A stretch of 24,134 bases of DNA from the NCBI GenBank assembly GCA_937883885.1, contig CAKZXL010000204.1, positions 1-24,134 of the forward strand, read 5' to 3'. The DNA comes from an uncultured Aquincola sp. (GTDB lineage Bacteria > Pseudomonadota > Gammaproteobacteria > Burkholderiales > Burkholderiaceae). Position 1 is the stretch's first letter; every line of letters starts with the position of its first letter. Under the pieces are notes generated by a model. The model was not told the origin of the DNA and made no database searches. It was given only the letters and a program-made list of their open reading frames with translations. Shown piece by piece: positions 6,750 to 13,477 of the stretch. The position numbers and the translations under genes were made by a program.

Positions 6750-8348
6750 ATGCGCCATTCAGACCATTCCCCTCATGCCCGCCGGCTTCGCCGCTTGGCC
6801 CTGCCGCTGCTGCTGGCCGGCCTGCCCTTGTTCGTGGCTGCTGCGGCCCCGGCCGACACACCCACCGCGCCGCGTGCCGCGCGCGAGCAGCGCATGGACG
6901 TGATGCCGTCCGACGCCCGCTTCGGCCAGCAGTGGTGGCTGCAGGCGGTGGCCGCCGGCAACACCGGCGCCGCCGGCCTGATCAAGGCCTGGGACCGCTC
7001 CACCGGCGCGCCTGTCTCGGGCAGCGGCCCGGTGGTAGCCGTGCTCGACTCGGGCATCACCGCCCACCCCGAGCTGGATGCGCGCCGGCTGCCCGGCTAC
7101 GACTTCGTGAGCGATGCGGTGTATGCCGGCGACGGCAACGGCCGCGACAACGACCCCACCGACCCCGGCGATGCCATCACCACCGCCGAGCGGCTGGCCA
7201 ACCCCACGGCTTTCAGCGGCTGCCCCGATGCGCCGTTTTCCAGCTGGCACGGCACTGTGATCGCTGGGCAGGTGGCGGCGGTGAGCAACAACGTTGAAGG
7301 CGTGGCCGCGGCCAACTGGAACGGCCGCTTCCTGCCGGTGCGGGTGGCGGGCAAGTGCGGCGCGGCGGTGGCCGACATCATCGACGGCCTGCGCTGGGCC
7401 GCCGGCCTGCCGGTGGCTGGGGTGCCGGCCAATGCCAACCCCGCCCGCATCATCTTGCTGGGCTATGGCGCGCCCGAGGCCTGCGACCTGGCCAGCACCA
7501 ATGCCGAGGTGGCCCGCGTGGCGCGCCTGTACACCGACGCGCTGGCCGAGGTGCGCGCCGCCGGTGCGCTGGTGATTGCCGCGGCCGGCAACCTGCGCAG
7601 CGGCGTGGCGCGGCCGGCCAGCTGCACCGGCGCCTTTGCGGTGACCTCGCTCAACCGCGAGGGCTACAAGGCCAACTACGCCAACTTCGGCCCGCAGGTG
7701 GCGCTGGCCACGCCGGGCGGCGACATGGCCGCGGGCAACACCTGCGACGAAGAGCTGGCCGATGCCGGCATCGTCTCCACCGGCAACCTGGGCGAAACGA
7801 CGGTTGGCGCGGCCGGCTACGTGGCCGCTTCAGGCAGCAGCTTCGCCGGCCCGGTGGTGGGTGGCACCGCGGCGCTGATGCTGGCGGTGAACCCCGCATT
7901 GACCGTGGCCGAGCTGACCGACGGCCTGACCCGCAGCGCCCGCCCGCATGTGCAGGTGCCGCTGCTGGGCAGCTGCAGCAGCACGCTGCCGGGCCGCTGC
8001 ACCTGCACCACCAGCACCTGCGGCGCCGGTGTGCTGGACGCCGACCAAGCCCTGGTGTTTGCCGCCGCGCCGCGCAGCTACGCAGCGCCGGCCCGCAGCG
8101 CGCCCACGCTGGACGACACCCGCCTGCGCACCTGCGCGCAGAAGCTGGGCCTGCCGGTGCCGCCGTCTGGCGGTGCCAGCCAGCCTCAACCCACGCCGAC
8201 CCCCACGCCCACGCCCACGCCGGACACCGGCGGTGGTGGCAGTGGTGGCAGTGGTGGCGGTGGCATGGGCACCGATGCCGGCCTCGGCCTGCTGGCCGCC
8301 TGCGCGGCGCTGCGTGCGCTGCAGGCTCAGCGCCGCCGCCGCAGGTAG
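6750..8348 (+). CDS. Secreted subtilisin-like (S8) serine protease with GlyGly-CTERM-like tail
   Basis: 532 residues. An N-terminal signal peptide (LALPLLLAGLPLFVAAAA) precedes a short propeptide-like stretch and the peptidase S8 domain. The catalytic triad is readable: Asp100 in VAVLDSGI, His167 in SSWHGTVIAGQVA, and Ser364 in GSSFAGPVVGG, with oxyanion Asn281 in IAAAGNL. The Ser box is GSSFAGP rather than the common GTSMAAP. Several Cys (for example the CTCTTSTC stretch near 411-417) suggest disulfides in an extracytoplasmic protein. The C-terminus has a Pro-Thr repeat, a Gly/Ser-rich linker, a hydrophobic segment (LGLLAACAAL) and a final RRRRR, the layout of GlyGly-CTERM signals handled by rhombosortase. 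The gene is divergent from epsA and its 3' end overlaps the convergent PEP-CTERM gene by 22 bp. It is likely a surface-released protease; its substrate is unknown. Confidence 0.92.
   Translation: MRHSDHSPHARRLRRLALPLLLAGLPLFVAAAAPADTPTAPRAAREQRMDVMPSDARFGQQWWLQAVAAGNTGAAGLIKAWDRSTGAPVSGSGPVVAVLDSGITAHPELDARRLPGYDFVSDAVYAGDGNGRDNDPTDPGDAITTAERLANPTAFSGCPDAPFSSWHGTVIAGQVAAVSNNVEGVAAANWNGRFLPVRVAGKCGAAVADIIDGLRWAAGLPVAGVPANANPARIILLGYGAPEACDLASTNAEVARVARLYTDALAEVRAAGALVIAAAGNLRSGVARPASCTGAFAVTSLNREGYKANYANFGPQVALATPGGDMAAGNTCDEELADAGIVSTGNLGETTVGAAGYVAASGSSFAGPVVGGTAALMLAVNPALTVAELTDGLTRSARPHVQVPLLGSCSSTLPGRCTCTTSTCGAGVLDADQALVFAAAPRSYAAPARSAPTLDDTRLRTCAQKLGLPVPPSGGASQPQPTPTPTPTPTPDTGGGGSGGSGGGGMGTDAGLGLLAACAALRALQAQRRRRR
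8190..8265 (+). repeat. Pro-Thr and Gly-Ser linker microrepeats in the protease gene
   Basis: From 8190 to 8222 a CCCACG-type hexamer recurs, coding (Pro-Thr)5-Pro. It is followed by GGTGGCAGT-like 9-mers coding Gly-rich linker. These simple repeats form the spacer between the catalytic domain and the sorting tail and could vary in copy number. Confidence 0.7.
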
Positions 8349-8854
8349 CCGATGGCCGCCAGGCCGAAGGCCAGCATCAGGTAGGTCGAAGGCTCGGGCA
8401 CGGCTGCGATGCTGCCCGGGCCGTTGATGCTGTTGTCGAACAGGCCGCTGGCTGCCACGCCGGTGGTCACCAGCGTGTAGCGCACGCCCGCCGTCAGCCC
8501 CCAGGAAAAGCCCGACTGGCCGATGGTGGTGCCGCCCAGGTCGTCGTTGGCGACCAGCGCGCCGGTCAGCGGCATGCCGGGGTTGAAGGTCGGGGCGTAC
8601 AAGACCAGGAAGTTGTCCCAGCCGCCCTCCGCGGTGCTGAGGAAGCTGTAGAAGCCGGTGCTGCCGACGGTGAACTCGAACGCGCTGTACGTGTCCATGT
8701 CCGCCATCGGCACATAGTCCAGCGTTTCCACCGGTCGGTTGAAGGTGGCACCGCCAACGGTGGTGCCGCTGTAATCCAGCGTGGCGGCCAGCGCCGCGGG
8801 GCCGGCCAGCAGCAAGGCGGCGGCCAGCGCCAGCATGGAAGGCTTGCAGTTCAT
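8327..8854 (-). CDS. PEP-CTERM sorting-domain protein (third)
   Basis: 175 residues from ATG 8854, which has AGGAG 8 nt upstream and begins a signal peptide (MNCKPSMLALAAALLLAGPAALA). The frame is open further upstream but only as antisense shadow of the neighbouring gene. The mature part (SAFEFTVGSTGFYSFLSTA, then WDNFLVLYAPTFNPGMPLTG, ANDDLGG) is a small beta-sandwich-like domain resembling bacterial pre-peptidase C-terminal-type domains; that likeness is tentative. The tail VPEPSTYLML, LAAIGYL, RRRR is a PEP-CTERM signal. It starts 41 nt after the stop of the PLP-enzyme gene on the same strand, so co-transcription is likely. Its stop and last codons lie antisense within the protease 3' end. 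It is not visibly related to the two PEP-CTERM proteins near 1930-5495. Confidence 0.9.
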   Translation of the reverse strand: MNCKPSMLALAAALLLAGPAALAATLDYSGTTVGGATFNRPVETLDYVPMADMDTYSAFEFTVGSTGFYSFLSTAEGGWDNFLVLYAPTFNPGMPLTGALVANDDLGGTTIGQSGFSWGLTAGVRYTLVTTGVAASGLFDNSINGPGSIAAVPEPSTYLMLAFGLAAIGYLRRRR

Positions 8855-8895
8855 GGTGTGTCTCCTGCCTGTGGGGTGTGGGGGCGTGGCGCGCT

Positions 8896-10314
8896 TCAGC
8901 GGCCGGCCAGCATCAGCTTGGTCAGCTCGCGCATCGAGGCCACCAGCCGGTCCACGTCCTGCGTGGAATGGAAGAGGTGGGTGGAGATGCGCAGCGGGTG
9001 GTGGGCAGCGGTGGAGCCGGGCACCGGCACCGCGGTGTTGCGGATGACGATGCCGTACTGCGTGCGCATGCGCTCGACGAAGGTGCTGGACTGCGCCGAT
9101 TCGGCGGTGGCCGCTGAGGTGCCCGCGGCCAGCGCCAGCGAAGGGCCATGGAAGGGGTTGAACGAGGTCAGCGCCGACACCAGCTCGGGGTCGTTCATCG
9201 GCGAGTACAGCTTGGCCGTGCCCCACACCTGCGCGATCTTCTGCTTGAGGTAGGCCGACAGCGCCAGGTCGTGCGCCTCGATGGCGGCGCGGCCGATCTG
9301 GTCCCAGTAGGTGCAGCACTCGCTCAGCACCTTGAGCATCGGGTAGTTGGGGTTGCCGATGCTCTGCACCTTGGAGCCGATCTGGTAGCTGGCCGCATTG
9401 GCCGTGGTGCGCGGCCCGGTGAGCGCGGTGTTGTTGGTGTTGGTGGGCCAGAAGTTGAACAGCGGCCGCGGGTTGAAGCTGCTGACCCGGTTGCGGATGT
9501 AGAGGATGCCGGTGCCCCCCGGCCCGCATTGCCACTTGTGGCCCGAGCAGCCCCAGAAGTCGATGCCCGTCTCGTGGAACTTGATGTTGAACATGCCGGT
9601 GGCGTGCGCGCCGTCGACGATGGTCATGATGTTGTTCTGCTGGGCCAGCATCGCCAGCCGCTTGTAGGGCAGCATGGTGCCCGTCAGGTACGTGGGCGCC
9701 GAGAACACGAAGGCCTTGGTCCTGGCCGTGATGGCCGCGGCGAACAGGTTCACGTAGTCCTGCGCGGTCTGGTTGTTGCCCACCGGCAGCTCCACCCGCT
9801 TGATCACCACGCCCTTGCGCCAGGCCAGCAGGTTCATCGGGCCGTTGCCGCCCGGGTGCTCATGGTTGGTGGTGATGATCTCGTCGCCGGCGTTCAGCTC
9901 CACCCCGGCCAGGATCTTGTTCATCCCGTCGGTGGTGTTGTAGGTCATCACCAGCTCTTCGGTCTCGCAGCCGAAGCCCGGGGCGATGGCCTCGCGCATC
10001 GGCGTGGTGCCGCCCAGCGTCTCGCGCGGGTTGCGCGCCACCTCGCGGTTGTAGTCGTCGAAGGCCTTGAGCAGGTGGATGGGCGTGGAACCGGTGGTGC
10101 CCACGTTCATGTACAGGATGGCGGGGTCGAGCGCAAAGGCCGGTTGCGGCTCGCCCATCACATGGTTGGTGGTGGCCGCAAAGGCCTGCGGGCTGACCAG
10201 CGGCAAGCTGCCCGCGGCCAGCGTGCCGGCGCCCGCGCCCACCAGCTTGAAGAACTGCCGCCGCCCGGCTTCGGGCTGCAGGGCGTGCGTGAGCGGATCG
10301 TGATGCTCTGACAT
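8896..10314 (-). CDS. Tat-exported class V aminotransferase-fold PLP enzyme
   Basis: 472 residues. The N-terminus has a twin-arginine signal: GRRQFFK (Arg18-Arg19), a Gly/Ala-rich h-region and QAFA before ATTNH (cut near 46). Tat export implies the enzyme folds with its PLP in the cytoplasm and acts in the periplasm. The rest is a fold-type I, class V aminotransferase-like protein of the isopenicillin-N epimerase/cysteine desulfurase group: GTTGSTP near the mature start, TTNHEHPGG, the cofactor Asp in IVDGAHATG (about 234), and the Schiff-base Lys in CSGHKWQCGPGGTGILY (about 260). A GGAAGGAAG stretch precedes the ATG. A RidA-family lipoprotein gene lies upstream on the same strand and a PEP-CTERM gene 41 nt downstream. 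The reaction (epimerase, lyase, desulfurase or transaminase) cannot be told from the sequence. Confidence 0.9.
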   Translation of the reverse strand: MSEHHDPLTHALQPEAGRRQFFKLVGAGAGTLAAGSLPLVSPQAFAATTNHVMGEPQPAFALDPAILYMNVGTTGSTPIHLLKAFDDYNREVARNPRETLGGTTPMREAIAPGFGCETEELVMTYNTTDGMNKILAGVELNAGDEIITTNHEHPGGNGPMNLLAWRKGVVIKRVELPVGNNQTAQDYVNLFAAAITARTKAFVFSAPTYLTGTMLPYKRLAMLAQQNNIMTIVDGAHATGMFNIKFHETGIDFWGCSGHKWQCGPGGTGILYIRNRVSSFNPRPLFNFWPTNTNNTALTGPRTTANAASYQIGSKVQSIGNPNYPMLKVLSECCTYWDQIGRAAIEAHDLALSAYLKQKIAQVWGTAKLYSPMNDPELVSALTSFNPFHGPSLALAAGTSAATAESAQSSTFVERMRTQYGIVIRNTAVPVPGSTAAHHPLRISTHLFHSTQDVDRLVASMRELTKLMLAGR

Positions 10315-10395
10315 GAGGCTTCCTTCCGTACTGCATGGAGAGAAACGGGCGCAAAGCGGCGCCCGACGCGTGGGAACGCTCGGTCAGCAAGTCAG

Positions 10396-10428
10396 AAAAA
10401 ACGGTGGGCCGCGCCGCGTGGCGGGCCC
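10396..10428 (-). terminator. Intrinsic terminator between the RidA lipoprotein and PLP-enzyme genes
   Basis: On the minus strand GGGCC-CGCC, a 4-nt loop, GGCG and GGCCC pair as a 9-bp stem with one bulged C (10406-10428), followed closely by six T (10396-10401). This is the best intrinsic terminator in the window. It implies that the PLP-enzyme gene has its own promoter between 10315 and 10395 or depends on readthrough. Confidence 0.8.
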
Positions 10429-10447
10429 GGTGCGCGGGGGCCTGCGG

Positions 10448-10912
10448 CTAGCGCGCCGCCACCGCGGAGATCTCCACCGCGACGTCGCGCGGCAGGCGAG
10501 CCACCTGCACCGTGGCGCGGGCGGGCGGCTTGTCCTTGAAGTAGGTCGCGTAGACGGCATTCATCTTCGCGAAGTCGTTCAGGTCCTTCATGAACACGTG
10601 GGTCAGCACCACGTCGTCCAGCGTCATGCCGTTGGCGGCCAGCACCGCCTTCAGGTTGTCCAGCACCAGACGCGTCTGGTCTTCGATGGAGCCGGTGTTC
10701 AGCTGGTTGGTCTTGGGGTCGATCGGGATCTGCCCCGCCAGGTACAGCGTGTTGCCATGCTTGATGGCCTGCGAGTAGGGGCCGATGGCGGCCGGTGCAT
10801 CCGGGCTGGCCACCACCTGCTTGCCCCCCATCGGGGGCGCGGCGCAGGCCGTCATCAGCAGGGTGGCAATGCAGGCAAGCGCGCCGCGGGTGGCGCGATG
10901 GGCGTAGGGCAT
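10448..10912 (-). CDS. RidA/YjgF-family reactive-intermediate deaminase as a predicted lipoprotein
   Basis: 154 residues from ATG 10912, with AGGAGA upstream. RidA proteins hydrolyse reactive enamine/imine intermediates such as 2-aminoacrylate released by PLP enzymes. The core is canonical: IGPYSQAI, LYLAGQIPIDP, the DNLKAVLAANGMTLDDVV helix region, the conserved Arg132 in PPARATVQV and Glu147 in VEISAVA. Cytosolic RidA is about 128 residues; this one carries an extra N-terminus MPYAHRATRGALACIATLLM-TAC, which reads as a signal peptide with lipobox Cys23, so it should be membrane-anchored outside the cytoplasm. The next gene downstream codes a Tat-exported PLP enzyme, a natural functional partner, though a terminator lies between. 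The anchoring is a prediction: position -3 of the lipobox is Met, which is less usual. Confidence 0.9.
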   Translation of the reverse strand: MPYAHRATRGALACIATLLMTACAAPPMGGKQVVASPDAPAAIGPYSQAIKHGNTLYLAGQIPIDPKTNQLNTGSIEDQTRLVLDNLKAVLAANGMTLDDVVLTHVFMKDLNDFAKMNAVYATYFKDKPPARATVQVARLPRDVAVEISAVAAR

Positions 10913-10962
10913 GAACCTGTCTCCTGGCTGGGTGGGCCCGGTGGGCGGCACCGCTGTTGTGG

Positions 10963-11013
10963 TTGCACCTCTAGGGTGCAAATTCACTCTATCCATGCAC
11001 CTGTTGAATGCAA
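10963..11013 (-). promoter_or_regulatory. Candidate promoter and operator of the RidA lipoprotein gene
   Basis: On the minus strand TTGCAT (11013-11008) and TAGAGT (10991-10986) are separated by 16 bp and could be -35 and -10 boxes. The predicted start falls in a perfect 7-bp dyad, TTGCACC-TCTAG-GGTGCAA (10963-10981), where a bound repressor would block initiation. It lies 50 bp upstream of the ATG. Confidence 0.45.
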
Positions 11014-11243
11014 AGCCTGTGTAAACCCGTAAGGTTTCGATGTAAAGCGCGCTGCGCCGTGCACCGGCGTTGTGCATTTGGATACAGCACATGGCAGCAA
11101 GGGCAAAACGCTTGTCATGCGGCCTCTGCCGAATGGGCTAGGGGCGAATCGCCCTCAAGCCCGATGCGCCATCGGCGGCGCCTGCTTACGCTGCACGGGC
11201 TCAACCCCCATCGCCGCACGCGCGGCACTGCCAGGAGACCCGC
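11014..11243. other. Remainder of the divergent intergenic region upstream of the hydrolase
   Basis: Together with the promoter above, the gap is 331 nt (10913-11243). It holds a TGTGC-N11-GCACA dyad (11071-11091) and a tight palindrome GGGCGA-A-TCGCCC (11142-11154). A good AGGAG precedes the hydrolase ATG. I see no small gene or RNA, and no confident promoter for the hydrolase. Confidence 0.35.
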
Positions 11244-12080
11244 ATGGGCACCATCACCACACCGGACGGCACCGAGATCTTCTTCAAGGACTGGGGCCCG
11301 AAGAGCGCCCAGCCCATCATGTTCCACCACGGCTGGCCGCTGTCTTCCGACGACTGGGACACGCAGATGCTGTTCTTCGTGCAGCGCGGCTTCCGCGTCG
11401 TGGCGCACGACCGCCGCGGCCATGGCCGCAGTGCCCAGGTGCCCGAGGGCCATGACATGGACCACTACGCGGCCGATGCCTTCGCGGTGGCCGAGCATCT
11501 GGACCTGCGCAACGCGGTGCACATCGGCCACTCCACCGGCGGTGGCGAAGTGGCGCGCTACGTGGCCCGCCATGGCGAGCCTGCCGGCCGCGTGGCCAAG
11601 GCGGTGCTGGTGTCGGCCGTGCCGCCCATCATGCTCAAGACCGCGGCGTACCCGGGTGGACTGCCGATGGAGGTGTTCGACGGCTTTCGCGCGGGCGTGG
11701 CCGGCAACCGCGCGCAGATGTTTTTAGACGTGGCCGCCGGCCCGTTCTACGGCTTCAACCGCCCGGGCGCCCAGGTGCATGAAGGCGTGGTCCGCAACTG
11801 GTGGCGCCAGGGCATGATGGGCAGCGCCAAGGCCCATTACGACGGCATCAAGGCCTTCTCGGAAACCGACCAGACCGAAGACCTGAAGGCCATCTCGGTG
11901 CCTACGCTGGTGATGCATGGCGAGGACGACCAGATCGTGCCGATCGACAACTCGGCGCGGCTGTCGGTCAAGCTGCTGAAGAACGGCACGCTCAAGACCT
12001 ACCCCGGCTTTTCACACGGCATGCTCACCGTCAATGCCGAGGTGATCAACGCCGACCTGCTGGCCTTCATCCAGGCTTGA
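11244..12080 (+). CDS. Alpha/beta hydrolase, non-haem haloperoxidase/arylesterase family
   Basis: 278 residues, the exact size range of cofactor-free haloperoxidases and related esterases. The fold signature and triad are clear: [13 protein letters not shown] (oxyanion region), [12 protein letters not shown], nucleophile Ser97 in IGHSTGGGE, acid Asp229 in [10 protein letters not shown], and His258 in FSHGM. No signal peptide, so cytosolic. Family members usually act as esterases or lactonases; peracid-dependent halogenation is a side activity, so the name chloroperoxidase should not be read as physiology. Start ATG 11244 has AGGAG 7 nt upstream. It is divergent from the RidA lipoprotein gene and convergent with the next gene. 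A TTT-TTA codon pair near 11719 is unusual for such GC-rich coding but the reading frame is intact. Confidence 0.93.
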   Translation: MGTITTPDGTEIFFKDWGPKSAQPIMFHHGWPLSSDDWDTQMLFFVQRGFRVVAHDRRGHGRSAQVPEGHDMDHYAADAFAVAEHLDLRNAVHIGHSTGGGEVARYVARHGEPAGRVAKAVLVSAVPPIMLKTAAYPGGLPMEVFDGFRAGVAGNRAQMFLDVAAGPFYGFNRPGAQVHEGVVRNWWRQGMMGSAKAHYDGIKAFSETDQTEDLKAISVPTLVMHGEDDQIVPIDNSARLSVKLLKNGTLKTYPGFSHGMLTVNAEVINADLLAFIQA

Positions 12081-12087
12081 TGCGGGT

Positions 12088-12103
12088 CGCCGCGGGCGCG
12101 GCG
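12088..12103. terminator. GC hairpin between convergent genes
   Basis: CGCCGC (12088-12093) and GCGGCG (12098-12103) form a 6-bp stem with a 4-nt loop that nearly fills the 24-nt gap between the convergent hydrolase and unknown-protein genes. No T-run on either strand, so its terminator role is uncertain. Confidence 0.4.
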
Positions 12104-12104
12104 G

Positions 12105-13382
12105 TCAATCCAGCATCCAGTGCACGCCGCCCAGCACCGTGATGTCGTAGAACTCGTCGCGCCAGGCCGGAAACAGGTGCGAGCTGAGGAAGCTCTGCGG
12201 CAGGATCGGGAAGCTGCCGGCGTCGCTGCGCAGGCTGGTGTCCTGGCCGGTGCGGCCCAGCATCGACGACGAGTGGTATTCCAGGTCGGGGTGGTAGCCC
12301 ATCACCGTCAACGACTCATGCAGGCTGTGGCAGCCGCCGCCCACCAGGTAGCCGATGATGGCCAGGCAGTACTGCTTGAGGTCTTCGCCGCCCAGGTTGC
12401 CGAAGGTCATGGCCGAAGCCAGCAGGGTGCCGGTGGTGCCTGAGGGCCCCGCGCCGAACAGCTCGCGCCGGGTGTCCAGGTCGCGCCAGTAGCTGATGGC
12501 CGAGAACTTGGTGCGCACCGTCTGCGCATCGCGCGCACGCCGGTCGTAGGCGGGCGCCTTGCGCTGGTACATGTCGACGCCGCGCTTGTGCTCCTGCACG
12601 AGCCCGATCGAGGCGCTGCCGGCGGGCAGCATGCCGCCTTCCTTGCTGGGCGTGGCCTTGATGCCGCCCAGGCGACCGCGGCCCGGCGCGAAGTCGGTCT
12701 TGCCGTGCTTGCGGTTCTCGGCGCTCTGCGGGTCGTCGTCGTGGAACAGCTCGCCCGGGGCTTCGGCGCGGAACAGCTCGGTCCACTTGCGGTAGACCTT
12801 GATGAGCGAACCGTTGGGCTCGTACTTGGCCAGCAGCTTGCTGGGCACGTTGTCGTGGATGTTCATCAGCCCGGCCAGCGGCTTGCCCTGCGTCAGCGCG
12901 TCGATCGCGTCCCACCACACCTTGGCCTGCGCCATGCTGCCGCTGGGCACCTTGTCGGAAAAGCGGCCGAAGGACATGTAGCTCAGACCGTAGGCGTACT
13001 TGCCGACGCTGGCCTGATAGTCGGCACGGATGCTGTCGTCGCGCTGCGCGGTGTCCGTCAGGAACTGGCGGATGCCGGCCGACACCTTGGCCACGCCGCG
13101 CTCGCTCAGGCCCAGGTGGTTGAGCGCGATCATGCCCAGCCTGGACTGGCACAGCGCGCGCCGCTGGCGGCCTTCGGTGGCACCGTAGTGCCGCAGCCCG
13201 GCCTTGCCCGGCGGCTTGCGCCAGTCGTAGCTGCTGCTCACCTTGAACTGCGCGTACACCACGCGTCCGTCGGGCGTCAGCGCCCAGGGCATGTAGCTCT
13301 CTTCGCGCGTGCGGGGCAAGGGCCCGGTACGTACCGCATAACCGGCCGAAGCCGCATCGTCTCGGATCAGGAACTCGGCCAT
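12105..13382 (-). CDS. Uncharacterised 425-residue cytosolic protein
   Basis: I do not recognise this protein. The ATG at 13382 has GCGGAG upstream, and coding periodicity is normal for the window. There is no signal peptide and no clear membrane span. The N-terminal half is polar and rich in Lys, Arg and Tyr. The C-terminal half has the stretch most likely to be conserved: GPSGTTGTLLASAMTFG (about 308-324), a short hydrophobic run AIIGYLVGGG (about 339-348), then CHSLHE (351-356) with Cys, two His and Glu close together. Those residues could bind metal or form an active site, but this is only a suggestion. The gene follows the EAL/GGDEF gene by 95 nt on the same strand, so it may share its transcript and act with c-di-GMP signalling. 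A secreted effector or toxin-like role cannot be excluded. Confidence 0.75.
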   Translation of the reverse strand: MAEFLIRDDAASAGYAVRTGPLPRTREESYMPWALTPDGRVVYAQFKVSSSYDWRKPPGKAGLRHYGATEGRQRRALCQSRLGMIALNHLGLSERGVAKVSAGIRQFLTDTAQRDDSIRADYQASVGKYAYGLSYMSFGRFSDKVPSGSMAQAKVWWDAIDALTQGKPLAGLMNIHDNVPSKLLAKYEPNGSLIKVYRKWTELFRAEAPGELFHDDDPQSAENRKHGKTDFAPGRGRLGGIKATPSKEGGMLPAGSASIGLVQEHKRGVDMYQRKAPAYDRRARDAQTVRTKFSAISYWRDLDTRRELFGAGPSGTTGTLLASAMTFGNLGGEDLKQYCLAIIGYLVGGGCHSLHESLTVMGYHPDLEYHSSSMLGRTGQDTSLRSDAGSFPILPQSFLSSHLFPAWRDEFYDITVLGGVHWMLD

Positions 13383-13477
13383 GGCAACGTCTCCGCCTGT
13401 GCGGCGGGCATCTTAAGCGTCGGGCGTTGCAGGCCGGCGCGACGCAGAGCCGCGGCCGCTGCGTCGGCCTGGGCCGG

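Noticed and set aside
8855..9535. N-terminal extension of the third PEP-CTERM protein upstream of 8854
   Set aside because: The added sequence is the out-of-frame shadow of the PLP-enzyme gene; the ATG at 8854 has AGGAG and a signal peptide directly after it.
11719..11730. Possible frameshift or foreign patch at the TTT-TTA codons in the hydrolase gene
   Set aside because: The frame and protein motifs continue unbroken on both sides; two AT-rich codons alone are not evidence of error or transfer.
11244..12080. Halogen-metabolism function for the hydrolase
   Set aside because: Family names such as chloroperoxidase reflect a side reaction with peracids; nothing in the neighbourhood suggests halogenation.
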